Source of the DNA: Anaerovorax sp. IOR16
GTDB lineage: Bacteria; Bacillota; Clostridia; Peptostreptococcales; Anaerovoracaceae
Assembly (NCBI RefSeq): GCF_017168145.1
Contig: NZ_JADQTL010000009.1
Coordinates: 1,120,799-1,184,798, forward strand
DNA: 64,000 nucleotides
Reading direction: 5' to 3'
Positions within the stretch are counted from its first letter, which is position 1. Each line of letters opens with the position of its first letter. The position numbers and the translations under genes were made by a program. The notes under the pieces are model-generated. The model saw nothing but the letters and a program-made list of their open reading frames with translations, did no database searches and had not been told where the DNA came from. Positions 33,919-43,914 of this stretch are shown piece by piece.

Positions 33919-35277
33919 TTATACGACTTCGCCGGTCAGGCTAAAGGTTTTTCCCTCTGTTATTTTGACATTTACAATGGTGCCGATTTGTTCTTCGTTC
34001 CCTTTAAAATTTACTACCTTCAACGAATCAGTTCGACCGGTATAAGTCGTTTTATCTGTTTTGCTGGTTCCTTCAACAAGTACCTTTTGCACCGTTCCCT
34101 CATATGTTTTATTAATTTTTGCTGTTATATCATTTAAAAGTTCTACCAAACGGTTAAACCGTTCATGCTTTATTTCTTCCGGAATTTGATCTTCATATTC
34201 GGCAGCGGGAGTTCCTTTTCTTATGGAATACAAAAACGTAAAAGCAGAATCATACTGAACGGTTTGTACCAAATCTAAGGTTTCTAAAAAATCTTCTTCC
34301 GTTTCACCTGGAAATCCTACAATAATATCAGTAGTAATTGCAATATCCGGAACTGATTTACGTAATTTTTCAATTAAAAGCAGATAATGTTCCTTCGTAT
34401 ATTTTCGGTTCATTTTCTTTAATAAATTCGTGCTTCCCGATTGTACTGGAAGATGAATATGATTGCAAAGTTTATCACAATCCTTATATGCCTGAATCAA
34501 TCCATCTGATAAATCTTTTGGATGGGATGTCATAAATCGAATTCGTTCCAATCCTTCCACTTCATTTAAAGCATAAATAAGACCTGCGAAATCCATTCCA
34601 TTTTCTTCTTCGGCACAATAATCACTTCCATGCGAACTTACGCCGTAAGAATTTACATTTTGTCCCAAAAGAGTTACTTCTTTTACACCGGAAGCAACTA
34701 ATTGCTTTACCTCAGAAATAACCTCCTCCGGTCTTCTGCTTCGTTCTCTTCCTCTCGTATAAGGTACAATACAATAGGTACAAAAATTATTACACCCATA
34801 CATAATATTGACAAAAGCCTTAAAAGGATATAGTCTTTTGGCCGGCAATCCTTCCACGACTTCGCCAGCTTCTTCCCAAACATCTACAATCTTTCTTCGC
34901 TCTGAAAGAACACCTTCAATAAGCTGTGGGAAGGTATGAATATTATGTGTTCCAAAGACCAAATCGACCCATGGGTACTTACTTTTTAAGGTATCAATAA
35001 TATGTTGCTGCTGCATCATGCAACCACATACTCCTACAATAAAAGACGATCTTTCTTCTTTTATTTTTTTTAACTGTCCTAAGATTCCAAAAAAACGTTG
35101 ATCTGCATTTTCTCGCACACTGCAGGTATTTAAAAGAACGATATCTGCATCTTTTTTATTATTTGTCGGTACATATCCCCGTTCGATAAGCATACCGGCG
35201 ATGGTTTCAGAATCACGTTCATTCATTTGGCAACCAAAGGTTTGTATAAAAAATCTATTTGGTTGATTATTTTCCAT
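33919..35277 (-). CDS. miaB: tRNA-2-methylthio-N6-dimethylallyladenosine synthase
   Basis: 452 residues. MiaB adds a methylthio group to i6A at position 37 of tRNAs reading UNN codons, using two iron-sulfur clusters and S-adenosylmethionine. The N-terminal domain begins [16 protein letters not shown] with the first cluster Cys. The radical SAM motif is in [23 protein letters not shown]. The C-terminal TRAM domain (from about 385, [18 protein letters not shown]) binds tRNA. Full length. Start ATG 35277 has GGAGAAGAG upstream. Confidence 0.97.
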   Translation of the reverse strand: MENNQPNRFFIQTFGCQMNERDSETIAGMLIERGYVPTNNKKDADIVLLNTCSVRENADQRFFGILGQLKKIKEERSSFIVGVCGCMMQQQHIIDTLKSKYPWVDLVFGTHNIHTFPQLIEGVLSERRKIVDVWEEAGEVVEGLPAKRLYPFKAFVNIMYGCNNFCTYCIVPYTRGRERSRRPEEVISEVKQLVASGVKEVTLLGQNVNSYGVSSHGSDYCAEEENGMDFAGLIYALNEVEGLERIRFMTSHPKDLSDGLIQAYKDCDKLCNHIHLPVQSGSTNLLKKMNRKYTKEHYLLLIEKLRKSVPDIAITTDIIVGFPGETEEDFLETLDLVQTVQYDSAFTFLYSIRKGTPAAEYEDQIPEEIKHERFNRLVELLNDITAKINKTYEGTVQKVLVEGTSKTDKTTYTGRTDSLKVVNFKGNEEQIGTIVNVKITEGKTFSLTGEVV

Positions 35278-35302
35278 TCACTCTTCTCCAAATTCATTGA
35301 TT

Positions 35303-36316
35303 TTATCGAATCATTAAATCTTCTGTTTCATGTTTCTTACTTCGACTCATTAATGCAGTTACTGCTTCTCTTGCATCGATTTTTTCATTTACAACTTGAT
35401 AAATAGCTTCGGTAATTGGCATTTCTACTTTATTTTTTTGAGCAAGCTCATAAGCGGCTTCCGTTGTGAACATCCCCTCTACAACCATACCGACTTTTTT
35501 TGTCGCTTCCGAAGGCTTCATTCCTTCTCCAATCATGATTCCACAGCGACGGTTTCTGCTATGCATACTTGTACAGGTTACAATCAAGTCTCCCATGCCG
35601 GTTAATCCAGAAAACGTTTTTTCCTCCGCCCCCAACTTCACTCCTAAGCGAGCCATCTCTGTCATACCTCTGGTCATCATTGCAGCCTTTGCATTATCAC
35701 CAAATCCCATACCATCCGATATACCAGCACCCAAAGCAATAATATTTTTTAATGCGCCCCCAAGCTCAACACCAACCACATCAGTGTTGGTATAAACACG
35801 AAACGTATCTGACATAAATACATCCTGAATGTATTCTGCTAATTTAATATCCTTTGAAGCAGAAACTACAGTCGTAGGCATAGCTCTTCCCACTTCTTCT
35901 GCATGAGAAGGACCGGAAAGCACAACATAATTTGCATCCGGTAACTTTTCCATTGCAATTTGAGACATACGAAGTAAAGTTTTTTGCTCTATTCCCTTTG
36001 CAACATTGACAAGAACCATATCCTTTTTTAAATACGGCATTGCATTCTCCAATGCATTTCGAAAATGCTGTGCCGGCGCAGAAAATAATACAATATCTGC
36101 ACCCTGAATGGCTTCCTCTGCCTCCATAGAAATGTTTAACAATTCATTGAAAGAAACTTCCGGTAAATATCTTTTATTTTCACGATTCTCCTTCAATTCC
36201 TGTGCATGCTCTGCATTAATATCCCACATATTTACTGCATGACCATTTGTACTTAAAGTCACTGCCAAAGCGGTTCCCCAGCTTCCGGCACCCAATACCG
36301 CAATTTTTTTATTCAT
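35303..36316 (-). CDS. gpsA: Glycerol-3-phosphate dehydrogenase (NAD(P)+)
   Basis: I start at ATG 36316 (MNKKIAVLGAGSWGTA), which has GGAGGC upstream; an in-frame ATG at 36367 falls inside plsY. The 337-residue enzyme reduces dihydroxyacetone phosphate to sn-glycerol-3-phosphate, the backbone of phospholipids. It shows the NAD-binding GAGSWGTAL, the catalytic region GALKNIIALGAGISDG, and FSGLTGMGDLIVTC. It follows plsY by 16 bases, and the two act in consecutive steps: GpsA makes the substrate that PlsY acylates. Confidence 0.97.
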   Translation of the reverse strand: MNKKIAVLGAGSWGTALAVTLSTNGHAVNMWDINAEHAQELKENRENKRYLPEVSFNELLNISMEAEEAIQGADIVLFSAPAQHFRNALENAMPYLKKDMVLVNVAKGIEQKTLLRMSQIAMEKLPDANYVVLSGPSHAEEVGRAMPTTVVSASKDIKLAEYIQDVFMSDTFRVYTNTDVVGVELGGALKNIIALGAGISDGMGFGDNAKAAMMTRGMTEMARLGVKLGAEEKTFSGLTGMGDLIVTCTSMHSRNRRCGIMIGEGMKPSEATKKVGMVVEGMFTTEAAYELAQKNKVEMPITEAIYQVVNEKIDAREAVTALMSRSKKHETEDLMIR

Positions 36317-36332
36317 TTTCTGCCTCCAAAAT

Positions 36333-36923
36333 TTATTTCTTAAAATTAATTTTCGTCTCTTCTCCATGCAAAAGTCGTTTTATATTTTGCCGATGCTTAA
36401 AAATAGCAATCGCTCCCATTACTGATGACCAAAGCAAATACTCTGGGTGAATGAAATATGCTAAAAGCGGCAATGCTACAGCAGCTAAAATCGATCCTAC
36501 GGCAACCCGCTTTGAAAAAACAATTCCCAGAAGAGCTATCACGGCAATCTCTAAGCCAAGAATCGGCTCAATGGCTACAATGGCTCCAAACCCTGTTGCG
36601 ATGCCCTTTCCTCCACGAAACCCAAACAGGAGGGGCCAAATATGACCGATAAATACTGCTATCCCGCAAAAAACAGCTAAGGATTGACCTCCTATGTAAC
36701 GGCCCAAAAGAACCGCAACAACACCTTTTAAAATATCGATAGCAAGTGTCGCTATAGCAGCTTTTTTACCAAGTACTCGAAGAACATTGGTGCTGCCTGC
36801 ATTACCGCTTCCCTGTGACCGAATATCAATTCCAAATGATTTTGCAATTAAAATAGCAGGTGAAATATTACCTATAAAATACGCAATCACCACTGGAATT
36901 ATCAAATAAAGTGGATTACTCAT
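36333..36923 (-). CDS. plsY: Glycerol-3-phosphate acyltransferase PlsY
   Basis: I start at ATG 36923 ([18 protein letters not shown]), preceded by AAAGGTGAG; it overlaps the der stop by 8 bases. The 196-residue membrane protein has about five segments. PlsY motifs are [16 protein letters not shown] (motif 1), [20 protein letters not shown] (motif 2), and [14 protein letters not shown] with [15 protein letters not shown] (motif 3 region). It moves acyl groups from acyl-phosphate to glycerol-3-phosphate in the cell membrane. Gene order der-plsY-gpsA is conserved in Firmicutes. Confidence 0.97.
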   Translation of the reverse strand: MSNPLYLIIPVVIAYFIGNISPAILIAKSFGIDIRSQGSGNAGSTNVLRVLGKKAAIATLAIDILKGVVAVLLGRYIGGQSLAVFCGIAVFIGHIWPLLFGFRGGKGIATGFGAIVAIEPILGLEIAVIALLGIVFSKRVAVGSILAAVALPLLAYFIHPEYLLWSSVMGAIAIFKHRQNIKRLLHGEETKINFKK

Positions 36924-38244
36924 TAATGGTCTCACCTTTCTCTCTAAATACAAATTTTATTGAAGTGCCTTCAAATCCAAATCCTTCTCGTATTTTGTTC
37001 TCTAAATAGCGAGCATAAGAAAAATGCATCAATTCTCTATCATTTATTTTGAACGAGAAAAGAGGTGGTTTTACAGCAACCTGTGTCACATAATAAATCT
37101 TTAAACGTCTTCCTTTATCGGAAGGCGGCGCTTGCATCATGGTAGCGTCGACAATCAAACTATTAAGCTGACCTGTTGGAACACGCATTGCTCGTTTGTC
37201 TGCAACCATCTTCGCTATATTAATTAATTTTTCTAATCTTTGGTTTTTTAAAACAGAAACAAATAAAATCGGTGCATATGGCATAAAAGAAAGTTCATTA
37301 CGGATTTCTTTTTCAAAATCTCGCATCGTATTGGTTTCTTTTTCAATTAAATCCCACTTATTTACAACAACAACAATACCTTTTCCGGCTTCATGCGCAA
37401 CACCCGCAATTTTTTTGTCTTGCTCCGTCACACCTTCTTGTGCATCCAACATCAAAAAACAAACATCGCAACGCTCAATCGCTGTAATAGCTCGAATGAC
37501 ACTATAACGTTCAATATCCTGTGTTACTTTACTTTTTCTTCGAATCCCAGCAGTATCGATAAGTAAAAAAGAATCTTCTCCATGTGTAAATGGAGTATCG
37601 ATAGAATCACGTGTGGTACCCGCAATATTGCTGACAATAACCCGATTTTCTCCTAAAAATGCATTTATCAAAGAAGATTTTCCGACATTTGGTTTTCCAA
37701 TAATTGCAATGTTCGTCCTATCATCCTCTTCGTCATCATCATTATCCGTTGGAAATTTTTCCACAATCATTTGTAAGAGGTCACCCAGTCCCAGCATATT
37801 TGCTGCAGAAATTGCAATCGGATCACCCAATCCCAATTCATAAAAATCATAAAAATCATCTGGAAGCTTAGATGTATCAATTTTATTTGCAACTAAAATA
37901 ACATCCTTGCCTTTCCTTCGTAGCATGGATGCCACTTCTCGATCTGCTGACGTTACACCAGCTCTACCGTCAACCAAAAACAAAATAACCTGTGCAGTCT
38001 CCATAGCAATCTCTGCTTGATTACGCATCTGGGATAAAATAATATCATCAGAATCTGGCTCAATTCCACCAGTATCAATTAAAATAAACGGAGTTCCGTT
38101 CCATTCTGCTTCCGCATAAATACGATCTCGAGTTACTCCCGGTGTATCCTCTACAATGGATACCCGCCGTCCTACTATTTTATTAAAAAATGTCGATTTA
38201 CCTACGTTAGGTCTACCTACGACAGCAACAATTGGTTTGTTCAT
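36916..38244 (-). CDS. der: Ribosome-associated GTPase Der (EngA)
   Basis: 442 residues with two GTPase domains in tandem, the hallmark of Der: GRPNVGKST near residue 9 and GKPNVGKSS near 183, each with its DTPG/DTAG and NKxD motifs ([18 protein letters not shown]). A KH-like C-terminal domain follows (from about 350). Der is essential for maturation of the 50S subunit. First gene of the der-plsY-gpsA unit, though miaB may be read with it. No terminator is visible between gpsA and miaB. Confidence 0.98.
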   Translation of the reverse strand: MNKPIVAVVGRPNVGKSTFFNKIVGRRVSIVEDTPGVTRDRIYAEAEWNGTPFILIDTGGIEPDSDDIILSQMRNQAEIAMETAQVILFLVDGRAGVTSADREVASMLRRKGKDVILVANKIDTSKLPDDFYDFYELGLGDPIAISAANMLGLGDLLQMIVEKFPTDNDDDEEDDRTNIAIIGKPNVGKSSLINAFLGENRVIVSNIAGTTRDSIDTPFTHGEDSFLLIDTAGIRRKSKVTQDIERYSVIRAITAIERCDVCFLMLDAQEGVTEQDKKIAGVAHEAGKGIVVVVNKWDLIEKETNTMRDFEKEIRNELSFMPYAPILFVSVLKNQRLEKLINIAKMVADKRAMRVPTGQLNSLIVDATMMQAPPSDKGRRLKIYYVTQVAVKPPLFSFKINDRELMHFSYARYLENKIREGFGFEGTSIKFVFREKGETINE

Positions 38245-38397
38245 AATTCTTTCACTCCATCTTTCTCTTGTTTTTCCTATATTAAAACAAATAAAAAAAT
38301 AATCCCTTGCTTATTTATCTTGCCCAATCAGAATGATTATAGCAGAAAATGCCTATTATAGCAATAAAATCGTTCCCTGGCAAGTAAGCACAACTCT

Positions 38398-38985
38398 TTA
38401 TAACAAATCTAAGTATTCCCTATTATGGGCACGTACATACTTCATCGTCGCACTGTCTCCATGACCTGGATAAATAGTAATATCGTTACTCCAGTTTGAA
38501 ATGATATTTCTTATCGAATGACGCATTTCTGTCTCTGATCCATCCTCTAAATCCGTACGGCCGAGGTCAATATTAAAAATCGTATCACCCGTAAAAACAC
38601 ATTTACTTTTTTCCGAAAAAAAGCATACACTGCCATGCGTATGCCCCGGAGTGTGTACCACATGTAATTCTTCAGTTCCTAAAAAAAAGACTTCCCCATC
38701 TTCTAGCATTACGTCCACAGTTTTCTTATAATGCTCCACATCCTGCCAGTGAAGGTAAACGTTGCAATCCCATTCTTTTTTCAAACGTTCTACTGCTCCG
38801 ACATGATCATAATGATGATGCGTTAATAAAATTCCTTTCACTGTCAATCCAAAAGAGGCACATGCCTTTAAAAAACGTTCCGGAAGGTAACCCGGATCTA
38901 TAATAAAAGCTTCACCGCCTTCTTTATCGTAAAGCACATAGCCATTGCTCTCTAAATTTCCTCCGATAAATCGTTTGATTTTCAT
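38398..38985 (-). CDS. MBL-fold metallo-hydrolase, glyoxalase II-like
   Basis: I start at ATG 38985 (MKIKRFIGGNLESNGYV); an upstream ATG at 38997 is part of the ribosome binding site ATGGAGG. 195 residues with the metallo-beta-lactamase ligands THHHYDHVGA, HTPGHTHGS, GDTIF and the final GHG, like the YqgX/GloB-type hydrolases. These cleave thioesters such as S-lactoylglutathione, but the true substrate is unknown in Clostridia without glutathione. It is transcribed divergently from trkA. Confidence 0.9.
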   Translation of the reverse strand: MKIKRFIGGNLESNGYVLYDKEGGEAFIIDPGYLPERFLKACASFGLTVKGILLTHHHYDHVGAVERLKKEWDCNVYLHWQDVEHYKKTVDVMLEDGEVFFLGTEELHVVHTPGHTHGSVCFFSEKSKCVFTGDTIFNIDLGRTDLEDGSETEMRHSIRNIISNWSNDITIYPGHGDSATMKYVRAHNREYLDLL

Positions 38986-39064
38986 CTTAGCCTCCATACT
39001 ATTAATGTAGAATTTATTTGTAAATTTGATTTTACCTTATTTCGTTGAAAAATACAATTTTTTA

Positions 39065-39092
39065 TTGATTTCATCAAAAATAATGGTAAAAT
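39065..39092 (+). promoter_or_regulatory. Promoter of trkA-trkH
   Basis: TTGATT and TAAAAT are separated by 16 bases, 50 bases before trkA. The -35 box overlaps the small inverted repeat TTGATTTCATCAA. Confidence 0.6.
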
Positions 39093-39141
39093 ATTAAGAT
39101 GTATATACAATAATCGTTTTTATATTTCAAGGAGAAAACAA

Positions 39142-40506
39142 ATGAAAGTGGCAATTATTGGTGCCGGTAAATTAGGCATCACAATTACAGAAGCGCTATT
39201 AAGTGGTGACAATGAGGTTACCTTAGTTGATAAAAACAGTGATTTGCTGCAAAAAATAAATGGTCAGCTTGATTTATTAACCGTAAATGCAAATGCGAAA
39301 CAAATTTCATTTATGAAAGAAATAAAAATATGGACTTACGATTACCTAGTTGCAGTTACTGATAATGATGAAAAAAATATGGTCATTTGTTCTTTTGCAA
39401 AGCATTTGGGTTGTCCAAAGGTCATTGCTCGTATTCGTGATCCGGAGCATGTAAAACAAATCCAAATCATTAAGGAAGCATTAAACATTGACTTTATAGT
39501 AAACCCAGATATGTCTATTTCAAATGAAATATATAAATATCTTGTTGAAAAATATACGCTTAATAATGGCTGCTATTCCAGCGGAAAAATTGCAGTGATT
39601 GAATTTTCAACCGATAAACTCCCGGTACTGGTTGACAAACCAATTCATAATGTTACAAAAATACTGGGAGATATGCAGGTGACTGCAATATCAAGAAATG
39701 GAAAAGTAATTATACCAAGAGGAGATACTATCATATTAAACGGGGATCGCCTTTATGTTTTAGGACTCGACGAGCACATTCAAAAGCTAAATGATATTGT
39801 ACACGATAAAAATCAATATACTGATTTGCAACGTGTTATGATTGCAGGTGGAGGAAAATCTGGATTTTATCTCGCACAAAAACTATCTGCTTTTGGTGTG
39901 GCGGTTAAAATTATTGAAATTGACAAATTACGTTGCCAATATCTCTCTGAACATCTGGATAATGTCATGGTACTTCATGGGGATGCAACCGATCCTAATT
40001 TATTAGAGGAAGAGAACATAAATGAAATGGATGCCTTTATAACGCTTACCGGATTTGATGAAGAAAATCTTCTGCTCGCTTTGATGGCAAAACAGCATAA
40101 CATTGAGGATGTTGTTGCTAAAGTAAGTCGAAAAAGCTATGCAGATTTGATTGAAAATATGGGAATCAGCATGGCACTTAATCCTCTAGATATGTCCGCT
40201 ACAAATATTTTACGTTACATTCAGGGGTCTACACACATTATTTTTTCGCAACTAATTCAAGGACAAGCAGAATTTATTGAATTGGTTGCCGATCAAAAAA
40301 TGCGCCTTTTAAATCAACCGCTTAAAAATTTGGAGTTGCCGGAAGGTGTCATTATTGCTGCCGTCCATCGTGGTGATGAAGCAATTATTCCAAATGGGGA
40401 CACTGTAATTAAGAATGGAGATCGCATAATTATTCTATCCTTGCTATCCAACATTCCTCGTCTGGAAAAATTATTCCGTTCCAAGCGTTCACGCTTCTTC
40501 AAATAA
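39142..40506 (+). CDS. trkA: Trk potassium uptake regulatory protein TrkA
   Basis: 454 residues with a duplicated RCK layout: Rossmann domains beginning GAGKLGITITEAL (residue 7) and GGGKSGFYLAQKL (about 234), each followed by an RCK-C domain (for example LPEGVIIAAVHRGDEAIIPNGD near the end). The cytoplasmic protein binds NAD(H) and controls the TrkH channel. Start ATG has CAAGGAG upstream. trkH follows after 15 bases, so both are one operon. Full length. Confidence 0.97.
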   Translation: MKVAIIGAGKLGITITEALLSGDNEVTLVDKNSDLLQKINGQLDLLTVNANAKQISFMKEIKIWTYDYLVAVTDNDEKNMVICSFAKHLGCPKVIARIRDPEHVKQIQIIKEALNIDFIVNPDMSISNEIYKYLVEKYTLNNGCYSSGKIAVIEFSTDKLPVLVDKPIHNVTKILGDMQVTAISRNGKVIIPRGDTIILNGDRLYVLGLDEHIQKLNDIVHDKNQYTDLQRVMIAGGGKSGFYLAQKLSAFGVAVKIIEIDKLRCQYLSEHLDNVMVLHGDATDPNLLEEENINEMDAFITLTGFDEENLLLALMAKQHNIEDVVAKVSRKSYADLIENMGISMALNPLDMSATNILRYIQGSTHIIFSQLIQGQAEFIELVADQKMRLLNQPLKNLELPEGVIIAAVHRGDEAIIPNGDTVIKNGDRIIILSLLSNIPRLEKLFRSKRSRFFK

Positions 40507-40521
40507 GAAAGGTACTTTGCT

Positions 40522-41985
40522 ATGGTTCTGAATTACAAACTAATATTAAAAGTAGATGCTGCCATTGGTGTTCTTTTAGCAGCAGCAATGATTCCATCGT
40601 TAATTGTATCATTGCTATATAATGAAATCGATGTGGCCATTTCATTTGCGCACTGTATTGTACCTATGTTATTCCTAGGTGCCTTTGTCGTATACAAAAC
40701 AAAACCGACTTCATCCACACTGCGTATGCGTGATGGATTTTTAATTGTAGCATCTTGTTGGATTTTAGCATCCATATTTGGCGCATTTCCATTTTTATTA
40801 TCCAATTCCATACCGTCGTTTATTGATGCTTTTTTTGAAACAGCTTCAGGATTTTCTACTACAGGTGCATCCATCCTTACTGATATTGAAGCTCTTCCAA
40901 AAGGAATTTTATTTTGGCGTTCTTTTACACATTGGCTAGGTGGTATGGGTATTCTTGTTTTTGCAATCGCATTATTGCCTGCATTAGGAATTGGAGGTCA
41001 ACGTATTATACGTGCAGAAACCCCTGGACCTACTTTAGATAAGTTATCTCCTAAAATCTCAGACTCTGCACGAATTTTATATTCTATGTATCTTGGTATG
41101 ACTGTTTTAGAGGTAATCCTCCTTTGTATTGGTGGAGTTAACTTATATGATGCACTCATACATACCTTCGGTACTGTAGGTACCGGCGGTTTATCCAGTT
41201 ATAATAACAGCATCGCACATTTTGATAGTATATACGTAGATATTGTCATTACTATATTCATGATTTTAGCTGGCGTAAATTTTAATCTTTACTATCTTCT
41301 TTTGCAAAGAAAAATCAAAGATTTTTTCTCAGATTATGAGCTGCGAGGTTATTTTATTATTATTGCCATTGCAACAGTCTTAATTGCATGGAACCTTTGG
41401 AGCACAAAAACTTATGATACTATAGGAGAATCTTTACGTTATTCCGTTTTTCAAGCAGCTTCCATTACCACTACCACAGGATACTCAACAACGAATTTTG
41501 ATTTGTGGCCAACTTTTAGCAAAATGGTTCTTTTCTTACTCATGTTTGTCGGTGGCTGTTCATCTTCCACAGGAGGCGGTGTTAAGGTAATCCGAGTTTT
41601 AATTTTATTAAAACTGATTCGAAGAGGCATGTATCGAAAACTGCACCCTCGCGCTGTTGTACCTGTTAAGATTCAAGGAAAATCAATTCCTTCCGCTACC
41701 GTTTCAGGTATCACTAGTTTTGCTGTTTTATATGTATGTTTGCTTTTGTTTGGAAGTCTTATCATTTCTTTGGAAAATTTCGATATGTTAACAAGTATCA
41801 GCTCTGTTGCTGCATGTCTTGGAAACATCGGACCCGGTTTTGAACTGGTTGGGCCCTCTGCAAATTATAGTGCATTCTCTGATTTTTCAAAGATGTTTTT
41901 ATCATTTTATATGTTAATCGGCCGATTAGAGCTATTTACCATTATGTTGTTATTTGCTAAACTCTTTTGGAATCCGGATCGTTAA
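40522..41985 (+). CDS. trkH: Trk potassium uptake channel TrkH
   Basis: 487 residues, polytopic membrane protein with the four selectivity-filter-like loops of Trk/Ktr channels: TASGFSTTGASIL, FGTVGTGGLSSYN, ITTTTGYSTTNF and AACLGNIGPGF. It forms the potassium path gated by TrkA. The length matches TrkH of Firmicutes. The start at ATG 40522 has AGAAAGG upstream. Confidence 0.97.
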   Translation: MVLNYKLILKVDAAIGVLLAAAMIPSLIVSLLYNEIDVAISFAHCIVPMLFLGAFVVYKTKPTSSTLRMRDGFLIVASCWILASIFGAFPFLLSNSIPSFIDAFFETASGFSTTGASILTDIEALPKGILFWRSFTHWLGGMGILVFAIALLPALGIGGQRIIRAETPGPTLDKLSPKISDSARILYSMYLGMTVLEVILLCIGGVNLYDALIHTFGTVGTGGLSSYNNSIAHFDSIYVDIVITIFMILAGVNFNLYYLLLQRKIKDFFSDYELRGYFIIIAIATVLIAWNLWSTKTYDTIGESLRYSVFQAASITTTTGYSTTNFDLWPTFSKMVLFLLMFVGGCSSSTGGGVKVIRVLILLKLIRRGMYRKLHPRAVVPVKIQGKSIPSATVSGITSFAVLYVCLLLFGSLIISLENFDMLTSISSVAACLGNIGPGFELVGPSANYSAFSDFSKMFLSFYMLIGRLELFTIMLLFAKLFWNPDR

Positions 41986-42061
41986 AAATAGTTCGTTTAT
42001 GACTATTCCTATAAATAAAATCACCTTTTTTTTGGCATACTAATCAAAAAGGAGGTTTTTT

Positions 42062-42484
42062 ATGAAAGTTAAAGAATTAATGACAACATCCGTTACTTGG
42101 GTTCGTCCAGACACTTCCTTGTCGGAAATTGCTAAGTATATGAAGCAAGAAAACATTGGCTCTCTTCCAGTTTGCACAGATCGTGGTGAACCTGTTGGCA
42201 TCATTACTGACCGTGACATGGTTCTTCGTGCTATGACAGAACCGGGACAAGAAAAAACAGCCCAAGATATTATGACCAAAAATTTAGTTTATGCAAACCC
42301 AGAGATGAATACACATGAAGCATCAATGCTATTAGCAAAACATCAAGTTCGACGCTTACCGGTAGTAGAAAACAGCAAATTAGTTGGAATGCTTGCTATG
42401 GCTGATATTGCAAGAAAACCGATCTATGTTGATGAAGCCGGAGACGCTTTGAATGCTATTTCAAAGCCTAGCACAATCAATTAA
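42062..42484 (+). CDS. CBS-domain-pair protein
   Basis: 140 residues made almost only of two CBS domains (MKVKELMTTSVTWVRPDTS to about 60; AQDIMTKNLVYANPEMN to about 125). CBS pairs bind adenine nucleotides and signal energy or redox state. The ribosome binding site AAAGGAGG is strong, and the gene follows trkH by 77 bases, perhaps with its own promoter. The partner is unknown; regulation of potassium uptake is possible but unproven. It ends at a shared terminator. Confidence 0.85.
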   Translation: MKVKELMTTSVTWVRPDTSLSEIAKYMKQENIGSLPVCTDRGEPVGIITDRDMVLRAMTEPGQEKTAQDIMTKNLVYANPEMNTHEASMLLAKHQVRRLPVVENSKLVGMLAMADIARKPIYVDEAGDALNAISKPSTIN

Positions 42485-42526
42485 AACGTTTCTATCATTT
42501 ACGAAACAAAATATCTAAAAAATGAA

Positions 42527-42565
42527 AAGGTGAAATATCTAATCTATAAGGTATTTTGCCTTTTT
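42527..42565. terminator. Terminator between convergent genes
   Basis: AAGGTGAAATA (42527-42537) pairs with TATTTTGCCTT (42552-42562) with two wobbles, followed by T on the + side. Confidence 0.65.
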
Positions 42566-42583
42566 CTATATTAAAATCTTTTA

Positions 42584-43903
42584 TTAACCAATTCTTTTTG
42601 CGTATTTATTGTAATAAAAACAACCCATTAATGTCCATAAAATCATTAGTACAAAAGATGGTTTGCTTAATTTCGCAGGGGAACTAGGCATGATTAATAA
42701 TACTATAAATAAAAGACTAATAAACGTCCCTATCATTGAAAAATATCGATACATCCCTTTGGAATGTCTCGCGACTATATAACATACATAACAATAAGCG
42801 ATCGCTGCGAATAAAGAAGATATCTCTACAATATATAGAATAACCTTTCTGCCAAACCAAGGAGCAATAAAGCTTATTATAGCTACAAATTTAACTCCAT
42901 TTTCAAAAACTCCATTCTTATTTTTCTTATTATATTTTGAAGGAATCAATCGATAACCGGATAAAGAACCAATTAATTTACTACTACCTAATAAAAAACC
43001 ATTGATACCACCGGATACAGCTCCTAATAATGATAAAATCAATAATAAAAATCCAAAGTAACCAATGTTCTCCAATACAGCACTTCCAAGTGCCCATTCT
43101 TCCGAAATTGCTTGCTGTGGTGTATAAACTAGGCCTGTAATTAAGTTAAGAAGATTATAGAAAACAACCCCTAAAACAATGGATAATATTGCAATTGAAG
43201 TAGCCTTTGAAGGCTTAAAATTAAGTTCCGTAGATACCTGTGGTATTACATCAAATCCTATAAATAAAAAAGGAATAATTGCAAAAACTTTTGCAACTTC
43301 CATAATATTAAATTTATAGCTATTGATATAAGTATTCATTATTAAACTAGTATCTGTCTTCCTATACAAAATAACAAAAATAATAATCACATTAATTACC
43401 ATTAAAAAAATCATACTATTTTGTATACGAGAACTTGGTCTTAGTCCTTTGATATTAATATACGAAAATATAACAATTATTAAAGCAGCAAAAAAAATAT
43501 TGGACAAATATACCGGTTCTCCTGCTATATGGTATAGATATATCACATCCATTTTTGTTCCGAATAACTTCCGAAGTACTAATACAAATGCCGTTGCATT
43601 AAGCGGTACCATACTAATATAACATAAAGTCAAAGACCACCCTACTATAAAACCATGTACTCTACCCATATTTTTATAAGTATATGAAAATTCTCCGCCA
43701 TCCTCATGATGATTCTCGAGCATCACATGGTAACCTTCCTGTATAAAAACAATAGCAAGACCACCAAGTATAAAACCGATGGCCGTGCTAATAATACCGC
43801 TTTCAGGAAGAAACTTTGAACCTGGGAGGGTAAATGCCCCCCATCCAATAATAGACCCTAATGTTAAGGATAATATGTCTATTCGATTAAGCTTTTTTTT
43901 CAT
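42584..43903 (-). CDS. APC-family amino acid permease
   Basis: 439 residues, about twelve membrane segments. The APC start SLTLGSIIGWGAFTLPGSKFLPESG carries the unwound helix 1 motif GxxIGxG-like, and helix 6 is in IPFLFIGFDVIPQVSTELNF. It would import an amino acid or amine by proton or sodium symport. The last gene of a three-gene unit with the sulfur transporter and CoA-disulfide reductase, 11 bases after the latter, which hints at a sulfur amino acid as substrate, an inference only. Confidence 0.85.
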   Translation of the reverse strand: MKKKLNRIDILSLTLGSIIGWGAFTLPGSKFLPESGIISTAIGFILGGLAIVFIQEGYHVMLENHHEDGGEFSYTYKNMGRVHGFIVGWSLTLCYISMVPLNATAFVLVLRKLFGTKMDVIYLYHIAGEPVYLSNIFFAALIIVIFSYINIKGLRPSSRIQNSMIFLMVINVIIIFVILYRKTDTSLIMNTYINSYKFNIMEVAKVFAIIPFLFIGFDVIPQVSTELNFKPSKATSIAILSIVLGVVFYNLLNLITGLVYTPQQAISEEWALGSAVLENIGYFGFLLLILSLLGAVSGGINGFLLGSSKLIGSLSGYRLIPSKYNKKNKNGVFENGVKFVAIISFIAPWFGRKVILYIVEISSLFAAIAYCYVCYIVARHSKGMYRYFSMIGTFISLLFIVLLIMPSSPAKLSKPSFVLMILWTLMGCFYYNKYAKRIG

Positions 43904-43914
43904 TTAATAAACCT